NCBI GenBank assembly: GCA_947579605.1
Contig: OX388311.1
Coordinates: 31,436,951-31,500,950 of the forward strand
Length of the DNA stretch: 64,000 nt
Direction: 5' to 3'
DNA from: Athripsodes cinereus
Taxonomy: Eukaryota; Arthropoda; Insecta; Trichoptera; Leptoceridae
Shown here: positions 33,576 through 45,000 of the stretch, piece by piece
Position numbering within the stretch: position 1 is the stretch's first letter
Layout: the number at the start of each line of letters is the position of its first letter
Program-made: the position numbers and the translations under genes
Notes under the pieces: generated by a model
The model's input: the letters and a program-made list of their open reading frames with translations, nothing else
Database searches by the model: none
Told to the model about the DNA's origin: nothing

Positions 33576-34846
33576 TAAACAGAAATAGAAATAATAATAA
33601 CAAAAACACAAACATTATAAAAAATAGCCACACAAATTAGTTAGAAAAAAAAATGAAAAAAACTACAATTCACACACCTAACACTCCAAAGGGATCGGGA
33701 AGGGGTTAGGGGACGGATGCTGATTATTCATTCTTTACTATAAGTGAATTGATTACAAACAATTCCATAGAAGGTACATACATTCAAATTAAATACAATC
33801 AAAAGGGTTCGTGATGCTCAAGATCGAAAAACGTGGAAGAGATTTGTCAAGACCTAGTATCTAATAAGTATGAGTACTTTTAGAGACCTTGATAATGAAA
33901 CAGGAAATCGACTATTTATTATTATTATATTGTCAAGATATTTAATGTAAAAACCTAATGAATGAATGGCATCTGTCATTTATGTATTTAATTAATAAAT
34001 TAATGTAAATACATATGTACATACCTAATAATATGTACTACTTACTAGTAATAGTCTAAGTACCTTAGGCTTAAGGCTTTAGTGTTCAGTAGTTATTGAG
34101 TACATACAATAATGTGTATTGTATTGTACTCTGTAATGACATAAATAATATCAATACAATTAGGTGTAACCTTAGGATAATGTGGCGCCCATATAATGAC
34201 AGTGCTAGTTTAAGATTCAAGTGTAGAAAGCAATGGGAAAATGCATTTTTTACGGTGACCTTAAAATTAAGACATCTTCACGTTATTTTGACAACTTCTT
34301 TGAGAGAGCCATCTGAGAATATTTAGAAAATCTCTTTTCTAGTTTTTGAACAATCTAAGCAATTTCTTATTTTTCGTTCTTAATTCTTAAGAAGATCATA
34401 AGGTCTGTTCGCATGCTTATGTAAGCATGTGTAAGCAGCAAGCTCAAACAAAACCTACATATGTATGTAGGTTTAGTTCTGGGTATAGGTAGATAGAATA
34501 AGTTCACAAACCAAATATCATTGATATTGAAAATAGCATCGAATAAGGCACCTTCCATACAGCCCTGTTTTAAGGTATTAATGTATGGAACCTAAACGAT
34601 GCTTGTGAACAAATCAAGTCAATTAATAATATTAAAAATAAACGTGTTTTAAATTTTACGAGCATCACTGAAATCATGCCATTTCTGGATTTAAAATTCT
34701 CTCTCATTTATTTTAGAGGCACTAACTATGTTACAGTTTCTAGACATTTGACTTGAATGACAATGTATATTATGACATTAATTTAAAAATACGCTATTGA
34801 CGAGCTTTTCAGTTAGCTTATAATTAGCAGATACCGTATTTTTTAA
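33576..34846. other. AT-rich, nothing recognised
   Basis: No exon or repeat family recognised between the LINE tail and the piggyBac-like left terminus. Confidence 0.5.
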
Positions 34847-37599
34847 TTAACCCTTTCCGGTCAACTGGTTTCAAAGTGAAACCACAGATTGAAACGTTTG
34901 ATTCAGGCGATTCACTGGTTTGATATTAAAACCATCTTTATAAGTGATTAGTAGTGACATCTAGTATCAGTTCATGGTACTACCATCACGGACTGTGCAG
35001 TTTTTACGCTTCATCTGTATGTTGCAGTTGGTACTGCGTTGTGTGACGTTGTGAAACACGTAGTGTGCAGTTCATTCATCAATAAAAAATAAGTTTTATC
35101 GTAGTTCGACTACTTTCAGGTACGTTATTGTGTGTTATCATTATTGTAAATAGATTTTATAACTACCTGTTAATAATTTTAGATTTTACATTATGATTTT
35201 TACCTAAATGTGTGTGGTTTCAACTGTCAACCACTGGGGCGCCTTGCATATATTGAATGTTTTGTAATGTTATTTTATTTTTTGTCCTTAGGGTAAGAAT
35301 GCCTGATAAAAGTGGTCCATGTAGACGCAAACGACTCAGGTGTGACGAGTTAACATCCGAGATGATTCAGGAGATATTTGAATAAATACCAAGTGATCCT
35401 GAATCAGAAGTGTCCGACTACGAAAGTGACGACGACGAATCTGAGAACCAACCTCAATATGTCGAAATTGAAGGTGTACAAAATAGGAATGAAACTGAAG
35501 GTGAGCAAAATGGAAATGGAATTCAAGAAGAGCCAGAAGAGAGTGGACAAATCATTTTGTGGGTACAGGAAACGCTTTTCCAAGAAAAAACTAACTTTCA
35601 GGAACAATTTGGTCCAAATATCCCAGATGGTGTTCAGAGTCCGACGGAGATATTTGAGTGTTTGTTTGGAGAGAATTTTTTCCAGCACATTGCTTTCCAA
35701 ACTAATCTGTACGCCGCTCAAAAGCATGGAGGCTCTACACTATTTTAACTCACTAATGAAGGTGAAATTAAAAAATTTCTGGCTATAAATATATTGATGG
35801 GAATAAAAAGACTACCGTCATATAAAGACTATTGGTCTTCTAATCCTGTGCTCCGAGATACATATATATCCTCAGTCATGTCAAGGAACCGATTTTCGTG
35901 GCTTCTGGGAAACGTACATCTAAACGACAACAGTCAAATGCCCAAGAGTGGAGAAAATAATTATGATAAATTATATAAAGTACGTCCATTATTGACCCGT
36001 TTGAGCAATACCTTTCAAGAATTCTATAAACCCACAGAAAAGATAGCAGTGGATGAGTCGATGATCAAATTTAAAGGAAAACAAACAAACAAAACAAACC
36101 CACAAAGCGCGGATATAAAGTATGGGCTTCTGCGTGTGATAATGGGTATATCACAAGGTTCGAAATATATACTGGAAAAATTGGTACATCTGTTGAAAAG
36201 AATCTAGGTGCCAGGGTCGTAAAAACTCTAACGGCAGGTTTAGCTGGAAAAAATCACCAAGTTTATTTTGACAATTACTTCACATCAGTGCCTCTTATGG
36301 CAGAACTAAGACAAAAATCAATTTACGCTTGTGGGACTGTTAGAAAGGGAAGAGTCGGATTACTAAAGGATTTTGAAGGAGACAAAAGTATGTCACGCGG
36401 AGAATTCCAATTTCGGTGCAGCGAACAAGGACTTTTGTCAACAGTTTGGATGGATAGAAAAGGAATATCATTTCTTTCAAATTTTCATAACGCAGCGGAT
36501 ATTTCCACAACAACAAGAAAAAATAAAGATGGGACCAAATCCACTATTTCGTGCCCTGCTATTGTGAAAGATTATAATACTAACATGAGATACGTGGACA
36601 AGGCTGACCAGCTAAAAGCTTGTTACGAAATCGACAGGAAGAGCAAAAAATGGTGGCACAGGATCAGAGATGTGACGTATTTGAAATAAAAGTATTTAAA
36701 ATACAAATACAAAATACGTATTTTCATTTTGTATTTCAAATACCTTTTCGTAAAAAGTATTTTGTATTTTATTTGAAATACTTTTTTTGAGTATTTTGTA
36801 TTTTACACAAAATACTTTTACAAAATACCTTTTTATTTGTTTGAAATAAAATTCTGCCATTAATTGATATGCGCGTTCGCAAGCTTTTTTATGTCAATTT
36901 GTTGAATTACGAATAGAACGTTTCCATTAGAGTACTCCATATTTGAGATATACACACATAATAATGATGATTGAACAAATTATACATGACGCCGTTTAAT
37001 GATCCATGATGAAATTTTCATCAACGGCGCTGTGATTTCTCCTGAACGATAGCGTTTTCAACTTTATCTGCAGGCAATCTGATCCAGGCAGTTGGCGCTG
37101 CGACTCTGGTTCTCTTTTCTGTAAATTTAGAGGTATTTGCAATATTGAATTCATGGCATTAGAAGCTGAGCACAGTCTTCGCCTCAAATTTTTGTCAGCG
37201 GAACAGCAGGTGGTGTGTTACCTTGTGGACAGTGAGACACAGTTTAAACACCACTCTCTCTGAGACTCTCAGCTAGTGTAGACTTCTTAGTAGTGATGTG
37301 ATGTGGCAGCTCTGATTCTCTCTGCAAATGATTCGGAGGCAACATTAAAAAACCATCTGAAGACGATCAAGAAGGGTCTGGAGCAATCCTGTATATTTTT
37401 ATTTATTTATTTTAATATGATTAGGAGGAGGATAATGGCTGCAAATCGTTGTTACTCACAGAATTCCATACAAAACCTAGAACCCTGACTCATTTACAAA
37501 AGTGAGGCAAAAAATCTATGAATTTTTGACAGAACGGTTGGCGAAAGCGTGTGGTGTTTCCTACATTTCATGAAGTATTTCTCGCATTTTTATAAAAAT

Positions 37600-37856
37600 A
37601 TAACATAACATAACATAACATGTATAGACAATTCACACAGACCGAGCTAGTCCCAAACTAAGATGTGAATCTTGTATTATGGGTACTAACGCGACGATAC
37701 ACATATATACAATGCACTACACATATACATGTAACACCCACACCCAGGACAATCTGAAATAGGTCATTCTTCATTTTGCCCTGGCCGGGAATCGAACCCG
37801 GGACCTAGTGACTCAAAGGCAAGTGCGTTAGCCTCCACGCCACACCGGTCGTCTAA
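37600..37856 (-). mobile_element. tRNA-derived SINE family C, full length
   Basis: On minus, from about 37853: 'cgaccggtgtggcgtggagg' (A-box-like) and 'cccgggttcgattcccggc' (B-box GGTTCGATTCC) give a clear tRNA-like head. The body follows ('cgtcgcgttagtacccata', 'gggactagctcggtc') and ends in an ATGTT-type microsatellite (37600-37622 on plus aacataacat). I recall similar SINEs with 'gagctagtccca' from lepidopteran genomes. Confidence 0.8.
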
Positions 37857-38039
37857 TACACCAATATACCATTTTTACATTTATAAAAACGTAATTGGAC
37901 ATTTTTTTAAGTTCTTGTCGACGTTTTAAGCGATTTACCACACTTCTTTTCGCCAACCGATCTGTCAAAAGTGCCGAAAAATGGTGCCTCACTTTATTAC
38001 AATGAAATGCATAAATCTATGTTGTTACTACGGTCACCA

Positions 38040-38545
38040 AAGACAATTACGGTTAAAGCTAGTCAAAATAAATACCAAAATTGTATTGTACAAAACCCTG
38101 ATAAAGCCAGTCCTGATATATGCTTCTGAAACCTGGGTACTAACAAAAGCTCTAGAGAGATCTATTGCAGCATTTGAGAGAAGGATCCTCTGAACAATCT
38201 ACGGTCCTGTGAGAGATCATAATGGCTGGCGTCGTCGATACAACAAAGAGCTTTATGACATGTATGGAGAGCCCGATGTCATCAGCTCCATCAAGGTGGG
38301 GCGCTTAAAATGGGCTGGTCACATAATCAGAATGAACGACGATAGCCCTGTAAAACGCCTCACACTCCTCACACCACAAGGACAAAGAAGACCAGGAAGA
38401 CCCAAACTGCGATGGATGGACTCTGTCAGCGCCGATGCATCCACACTGCAAATAACTAACTGGAAGACAAAAGCAAAGGATAGACGAGAGTGGAAGAGAC
38501 TACTGGATTCAGCCAAGGCCCACCCAGGGCTGTCGAGCTAATGAT
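38040..38545 (+). mobile_element. RTE-like LINE 3' fragment (family B)
   Basis: Plus strand: VLYKTLIKPVLIYASETWVL, a stop near 38190, then NKELYDMYGEPDVISSIKVG, LKWAGHIIRMNDD, GQRRPGRPKLRWMDSVSADA and REWKRLLDSAKAHPGLSS, stop and a tgatgatgatgat tail. Same polyprotein region as 29735-30075, in opposite orientation. Confidence 0.88.
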
Positions 38546-38574
38546 GATGATGATTTTAATATGATGTTACAGTA

Positions 38575-38945
38575 GTCCATACGATTTCAGAATCGGAGTA
38601 TTCACTGATTTATTCTGCAGCCCAAGTTCAGGAATTCTCTAACCTGCTTGATCTCACTCCATTTATAACAATTTTCGCAGTCGCCTCATCTCTTCGAACA
38701 ACCATCCATTTTGCTTTGTCTTTATTTATTTTTATGTTGTATTTTGACAGTTCTTCCTAAGGCTTTGTTCAACTCATCGTCATTATCTGCAAGCAATGCT
38801 ATATCGAATCATGTCCACTCTTTCTCCATTTATCTAAACTCTTGTCCAGTTCTTCATTTCTTCTATCAATTCATCAATGGCTCGCTGTATATAACAGTTA
38901 AAGAGTGCTAGAAATATTAAATACCCCTGTCTAACACCTTGTTCG
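38575..38945 (-). mobile_element. RTE-like RT domain fragment
   Basis: Minus strand from about 38945: EQGVRQGYLIFLALFNCYIQ, then RAIDELIEEMKNW and INGERVDMIRYSIA, with frameshifts. This is the QGVRQGC...LFN.Y...A segment and start of the palm motif region of RTE reverse transcriptase. The YADD-type catalytic motif is corrupted. Confidence 0.8.
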
Positions 38946-39519
38946 ACTATCTGATAAAAGTATTTGAAAAAAGTATTTTAAAAAGTATTTTGAAAATACG
39001 TATTTTGTATTTTGTACTTAAATACCATTTTGAAAATGTATTTAGTATTTTGTATTTGAAATACAAAAATTCAAAAGTATTTGTATTTTGTATTTAAATA
39101 CTTTTTTGAAAGTATTTTGCACATCTCTGCACAGGATCTTCTGGCACTTTATAGATGTCACTATTGTGAATTCATTTATAATTCACAAAGAGACTACAGC
39201 TGAAGAAAGAACAACATTAAAATTATTCCGACTCTCTATTGTTGCGGGCATGATTGGAGTACCTGCGCCTTCTGTCTCCTCGCCTGCATTAGGACGGCAG
39301 AAAAAAAGAGCTATAAATAAATTCAAACCTTATGTTGCCCCTGCAATAAGGTTTGATAAGGCGGCTCACATGCCGCAAAAAGGTACATCACGCAGATGTG
39401 CCTTTTGTAGTACGACCAAAATTCCATGTCGTACTACTCGTAAAATGTGTTGTCAAACGTGTGGTGTAGGATTATGCCTTAACAAAAATAAAAATTGTTT
39501 TGCTAATTATCATAGTAAA

Positions 39520-39843
39520 TCATCATCATCATCATCGCCCTCAACGCTCCTCTCGGGAGCACAGGGCAGAAACCAGCCCCCTCCATTCAGAGCGTCTCTG
39601 TGCCAATTGCGTCACCTCTTCCCACGACATTCCTTGCGCTCTGATATCGTTGTCATAGGAACGGTGTATCGTGAAAGAGGGACGCCCGGGCCTACGGAAC
39701 CCCTGCGGACGGAAGAACAGTGCTCTTTTTGGCCAACTATCATTGGGCATTCTCAAAACATGTCCCAACCAGGACCATCGTCTCTCTTGTATTACGGAGA
39801 TTACAGGTCTCTGCTGGGTGCGCCGGCGCACAGCATCGCACAG
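39520..39843 (-). mobile_element. RTE-like LINE tail inserted in transposase, 9-bp TSD
   Basis: Minus strand: RRTQQRPVISVIQERRWSWL, then GHVLRMPNDSWPKRALFFRP, GFRRPGRPS and RRSEWRGLVSALCSREER, ending in a (GAT)n tail at 39520-39535. The 9-bp word catagtaaa at 39511-39519 is repeated at 39844-39852, a clean target-site duplication. Excising one copy lets the transposase frame end at the tag at 39856-39858. Confidence 0.9.
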
Positions 39844-40130
39844 CATAGTAAAACGTAGCACTAAAATATTATATAGTTATTTTTTACTCAATATTCATAT
39901 TTTCATAATTTTCACATTTTCTTCTTTTTGCTACCCTACATTACATACTTTTCTTATCGGACCAGTGGTTTGTATGTGTAACCACCTGCGTCAAAATGGT
40001 TCAATAACATTTTCTTTTAGTTTTTGTAATTAATTTCGTTTTATGAGACAATAAAGCTGTATGTTTTATGTACTTGTTGTTTTATTTCCAAAAAATCAAC
40101 ACCTTGGTCCTCAAAGGGTTTTCTAGAATA

Positions 40131-41030
40131 TACATAGTCATTCAAGTCAAGTTTTTTTAAACTCAGTCACCTATTTTGCTAACTCTGTTCAAATAACCTA
40201 CTGACACAAGACTAAAAGGAAATTCTAAGCAGCCTTATTTCAAATAGTTGTATCTTTAAAAAAAAATAGATCCAACACAGTATGATGAGGGTCAAGAGGG
40301 CCGATCTCAGAATGCATGACCAGAAGAAAGAAAGAATGTATCCCTCAAATAAGTCACCGAAAAAAGAAAAAAAAAAGGATCACATCAGGCGATGTGAACT
40401 GTTGGTGAAAGCCTGTAAACAACCTATGGGTGATATTTATCAGAATTAAATCGACAAACTGTCTAATATAATAACATAATAACATGATAAAGATCTAGAA
40501 ATGGAACTGAAAATGCGGAGGAATAAAAAAGACGATCTCAAAAAGCTTTTTGTGATTTTTATTTTTAGCTTCCCATCAAAGAGGCGATTCGAGATAAAGA
40601 TCTAGAAATGGAACTGAAAATGCGGAGGAATAGAAAAGACGATCTCAAAAAGCAATTAATAGGCCAAACCTTTTTGTGATTTTTACCTTTAGCTTCCCAT
40701 CAAACTAGATCAAAGAGGCGATTCAAGTCAATATTTTGGTCAAATTCATGTCAAATGGTTAAATAATATTATTATTACAAAGCCTCGTTTGAAACATTTA
40801 AGGTTTATAGGTATGTTAAAACAAAGCAAACATTGACCAAAGAACGCGGCGGTTTGTCGGTTGAAAGTGAAAAATGATTAGTCAATCCCTAACTATACAA
40901 ATATTGGATAATGATATAATGGCTTCACCATAGAATACATCAATCCATAGTGCACGCACTCTTTCATAATAATGTCATATGGTCAAATATTAATAGATAT
41001 TTGTGTGTCGTGTTTCAGAGAAACGCATTT
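40131..41030. other. AT-rich; one imperfect tandem duplication at 40486-40735
   Basis: 'gataaagatctagaaatgga' ... 'gacgatctcaaaaagc' ... 'agcttcccatcaaa' ... 'gaggcgattc' occurs twice, at about 40486-40595 and 40596-40732; the second unit carries two small insertions. No coding sequence recognised. Confidence 0.75.
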
Positions 41031-41425
41031 GCATTACTACATATCCCACAAGTGGAGTAGCCAGCAGACCAGAAACATGTAATAAACATGCAAGTTGTCC
41101 TCTCCGTTCAAACCAAAAAATTACGTTCAGGATGGGTGGCAGATCTCATCAGCGAATTTAAGGCGTAAAATGTCTTTATTTTTTCGACAATAAACTGCCC
41201 TGTGGAATTCCCAGAAATAAATGGGTCAATTTTTTTAGCAGTTTCATTTTTTGATAAGTTGTCTTATAATAAATAGGTATTCATTAAATATCATCAAAAA
41301 ATCCAATAAAACATTTAACATATTTTAGATGTCTTATTTTTATTGGCACGAAGAGGATAACTTGTATGTTTATTATATGCATTTAGTCCACTGGCTACCC
41401 CACTTGTGAAAGATGTCATGATGGT
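41030..41425. mobile_element. Inverted pair of SINE-like family A copies
   Basis: 41036-41215 is in minus orientation ('actacatatcccacaagtgg', 'agtagccagcagaccag', 'caggatgggtggcagatctc') and 41335-41425 in plus orientation ('tggcacgaagaggataactt', 'gtccactggctaccccactt'). About 120 bp separate them. Confidence 0.75.
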
Positions 41426-41902
41426 GTAGAAAAAAATAGATTGGAATTTCTACGAATATGAAATACTTTTATATGATATTACTGAGAAAACGTAAAGACC
41501 AAAAAAATCTTAAAAACGGGAGTTCCAAAAGGTACGAACCCTGGTACCAAACCAAATCTTTCCAGGGTACTATTTTTCAATATTAAAAATACACAAATTA
41601 AAGCATTGATCAATACTTAAACAGTTCAATAAACATCATTACTGAAGAAATATAGATGTATTGAAAGCCTTCTACCGGGTGTTCCAAAAGGTTCATGTTC
41701 TGGTACCAATTTCATTCAAAACTGGCATACCCAGCACGGGTATCTCATGCTGGATATATTTATTTTCAAAAATATTATGATTTTTCATAATATTTGGCTT
41801 TTTTCAGTATTCAAAGGGTATGACATCTAGTGCCCACCAATATAATACTTATCTAATAAGGTATTCAAGGATTTCGTCGCAAAGTGTAAATAATGAAATG
41901 TC

Positions 41903-41937
41903 TATATATAACTCACACGTCGGGACAACTCCTCAGT
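41903..41937 (+). promoter_or_regulatory. Gene 2 core promoter: TATA box and TCAGT initiator
   Basis: 'tatatataa' (41903-41911) and 'tcagt' (41933-41937) are 30 bp apart, start to start. TCAGT is the consensus arthropod initiator. This predicts a 5' UTR of ~65 nt without upstream ATG. Confidence 0.75.
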
Positions 41938-41999
41938 CTAACGCACATTTCCATTTTGGTTCTATTTGCTTTTTAGTGTCTTCAATCATACCAAGTGCA

Positions 42000-42048
42000 A
42001 TGAGGGCGTGTGTGGCAATAATATTATCAGTTCTATATTTCGTTGAAG
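42000..42048 (+). CDS. Gene 2 exon 1 (signal peptide)
   Basis: Sixteen codons plus one base. First ATG downstream of the predicted start site, hydrophobic core VAIILSVLYF, donor GAAG|GTACCG (weak at +4 to +6). The phase matches exon 2 and restores a proper AxA-like cleavage context (VQA). Confidence 0.8.
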
Positions 42049-45000
42049 GTACCGTGAATTTTAATAATAATTATTGTGGCTAAGTTGGATTTTTTGTGAA
42101 TAAAGTGTAAATATGTTTTTGAGCTTAAAGTTCAAAGGATAGGTACCCTCAACTTACTGATGAGTGTTTGTTTGTGATCTGGAATGAAAGTGAAAATTTG
42201 TAATGGGTTAACAAAGCATACGAATAATGTGACTCTATACTTCTCATTTTAAACAATACAATACAGTTTTTTAAGCAGTCTTTTCCGTTGTAAATATATC
42301 TCGGATAATTTATTTGGCGCTGTAAACATTAAAATGGAGCATCCATCTCAAGAGCATTGAAACATTTGTTCCAAAATAAAGAAGATAAAGAACAACTCTT
42401 TACCGTCCAAATAGCTCCTATTGCGGCTAAGGATGGACAAAAATTAAATAAGAACGTATTGTGTTCGTAAAATGTCACGTTTAAGACAGTTCAGTGATGA
42501 GTTATGCCACCTTTCCTGAATCTCTTATCTTTCATTGGCATGGAGAGGACGACAATTGCTTGTTTATAACATGCATTGGTCATCTATCTACTCTACTAGC
42601 CATGTTTATAACATGCATTGGTCATCTATCTACCCTACTTGCCATGATAGTATGAATGGATGAGGGCCTTTTCCATATGTTTTATCAAAATATTAACACT
42701 TCTAAACCCATGGCTTTCTAAGTTTCTTTACATTTAATATTGTATTGATCGCCGCCGGTCAATACCCGCTCGTATTGATCCCGACCGGTTTTACGAAAAA
42801 ACACATTTGCTTTGTGTAAAATAACCAGACATCTTACAGAATACATACCTACTTAAAAAGTTTCTGTTTTTAAGAAAAAACGATTAATTGTATTCCAGGG
42901 ATGAATGTTATAATTGTCGGTGATTTTAATGTGAATGTGGCAAAAGCATGCATTAGTCCAATTAAGAATGAATATATGAATGCGCTAATCGAGTTTAATT
43001 TTAAATTGTGCACAGACTTATATAGTAGGGAAGTGGAGGGGCAGACACCATCTTGCTTGGATCATTTTTGGTGTAATGTACCGATAAATAGACTGAATGA
43101 TGTATGTACTGTAGTTTGGAAGAGCGGTATCACGGACCATCACACATCTATATTCTTACAGAAATCTATGAGTGCTGTGCAGAACGACAGAGTAAGTCTC
43201 TATGAATCGAAACAAAGGATTGACTTTGAGGTGTTGAAAGTGAGATTGAACAATGAGAGTTGGACGAGTGTATATGATTCGTTTGATGCTAATGTATGCG
43301 CGAAAAATTTCCATGATATTTTACAGGGTCATTTGCTTAGTGTAGAGCGGGTGGAACGGACAAAAAATGACAGACCGTCAAAGTATAATAGACTGAAACC
43401 TTGGATCACTCATGGTCTGGTGGTTTCAATAAGATATAGAGAAAAACTGCATAAAATTGTAAGGAGACATCCTTATGATGTGAATCTTAGAGATAGGTAC
43501 AGAAAATATCGTAATATGCTAACGCAGTTAATAAGAAAGGCTAAGATTGAATATTATTCTGGTAGGGTGGCCCATGCTGAGGGTAACGTCAAGCAGGTTT
43601 GGAAATCTATAAATGAAATCATTAATGGAAAAAAGGAAAAAACTGAGATCAAAAAGATTAATGTGAATGGAAGGACAATAGAATATAGAGAAAATCCAGT
43701 TGAGATGGCCAAGTGTTTCAATGATTTTTTTGCAGATGTGGGTAAAAATCTGGCTCTACAGATAGATCCAAATTATACTTGTGAAGAGATGGAACCTGAC
43801 TCTCTTAATGAGCCTGGGTTTAGTATGTTTCAGCCGATAAACTCCGAGATAGTATCAGGGATCATTAAAAATATGAGGGGTGGGTCTACTCCGGGCTATG
43901 ATAGAATATCTGTGAATATACTAAAGCATAATTCTTCGTCTTTGTCGGGGCCAATAGCGCACATAGTCAATGTCAGCTTGAATAATGGTGTTTTTCCGGA
44001 GGTATATAAAGTAGGATTGGTAACACCAATACATAAATCCGGAGATGCATCCAATATGTCTAATTATAGGCCTATAACCCTGACATCAAATGTCTCAAAA
44101 ATTTTTGAAAAGATAGTGAAGAAACAACTCATAGATTTTATTAAAATGGAGGGATTGTTAGCCTCAAATCAATTTGGCTTTAGGGAGGGTGTTGGTACGG
44201 ATGATGCTATATCTAGGCTAACTTCTGTAGTGTACAGAGCACTGGATACCGGTGAGAAGTGTTTGGGTGTCTTTATAGACCTAAGAAAGGCATTCGACAG
44301 CGTCAGTCATGTCGTCCTCTTAAACAAATTGAATGGGATTGGCATATGTGGTAGTGTTAGGAGATGGTTCCGAAGTTTTGTCCAAAATAGAACACAGCAT
44401 GTGCGGATAAATACAACAATTGGTCCCAAAAGGGTTACACAATTCGGAATACCTCAGGGCACGGTACTTGGACCTATCTTGTTCATTATTTACGTGAACG
44501 AAATATTTTCCCTGCCGATTATGTCTACAATACTCTCCTTTGCCGACGACACGGCTATGATCGTGAGGGGAGAAACATGGGAGGAGGTGTTTAAAAGGAC
44601 GAATATAGAAATAGCCATTCTTAAGGATTGGTTTGATAAAAACCTGCTGTCTTTGAATGCTGAAAAGACAAATTATATTGTTTTCTCACTTTATAATAGA
44701 GGACTTCCAGTGTTGCATGATATAGCAGTGCACGATAAGAATTGTTCGGGATCTTTGGGTGACATAGTGGCTTGTGCCTGTCCTTTGATTTCTCGGGTGG
44801 ATAGTGTTAGATATTTGGGGATTACGATTGACTCTGGGGTAAGATGGAAAAATCATATAACTACAACAGTAGAAAGATTGAGGAAAATCTTTTATATTTT
44901 CTATAGAATCAGGGATGTGCTTGAAATGAAATTACTCAGATCGACCTATTTTGCACTGGTTCAGTCAATACTGCAGTATGGGATAGTTGGCTGGGGAGGT

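Larger units (their letters stand above)
36665..39129. mobile_element. Non-autonomous hAT element (2465 bp) with 8-bp target duplication
   Basis: Perfect 10-bp TIRs CAGAGATGTG (36665-36674) and CACATCTCTG (39120-39129) are flanked by the 8-bp duplication cacaggat (36657-36664 and 39130-39137). Subterminal regions (to ~36845 and from ~38945) are arrays of AAGTATTTTGTATTT-like words in inverse orientation. Removing the element restores the piggyBac reading frame exactly across the duplication. No hAT transposase inside; instead it holds a SINE and two RTE fragments. Confidence 0.93.
35299..39858 (+). pseudogene. piggyBac-type transposase pseudogene (interrupted)
   Basis: The frame starts at 35299 (MPDKSGPCRRKRLRCDE) with an acidic N-terminal region. 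It has in-frame stops at 35383 and 35746, a frameshift between ~36110 and ~36200, and is cut at 36664 by a hAT and at 39519 by a LINE tail. The recognisable DDE_Tnp_1_7 domain keeps its three catalytic aspartates in IAVDESM, VYFDNYFTS and MRYVDKADQ. After the hAT the frame resumes FWHFIDVTIVNSFIIH and ends with a cysteine-rich finger (RCAFC, MCCQTCGVGLC), the usual C-terminal Cys domain. Clearly non-functional. The termini of the same element are still visible. Confidence 0.9.
34847..40130 (+). mobile_element. piggyBac-like transposon, dead, split by later insertions
   Basis: Left end: TTAA (34847-34850) followed by CCCTTTCCGGTCAACTGG. Right end near 40110-40130 reads, inverted, AACCCTTTGAGGACCAAGG, a matching terminus; the right TTAA seems mutated to TTTT. 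Subterminal words 'ggtttcaaagtgaaacc' and 'gtcaaccactgg' / 'ggaccagtggtt' recur near both ends. It carries the transposase pseudogene, a 2.47-kb hAT and a LINE tail. Without those insertions it would be about 2.5 kb, normal for the family. Confidence 0.85.

Noticed and set aside
36665..39129. Mutator-like element with a 10-bp target duplication
   Set aside because: A reading with 9-bp TIRs and a 10-bp duplication is possible, but shifting the border by one base gives CAG...CTG ends with an 8-bp duplication and hAT-type termini, which is more consistent.
41820..41999. Longer gene 2 N-terminus from an upstream in-frame ATG
   Set aside because: It would start upstream of the TATA box and bury the signal peptide.
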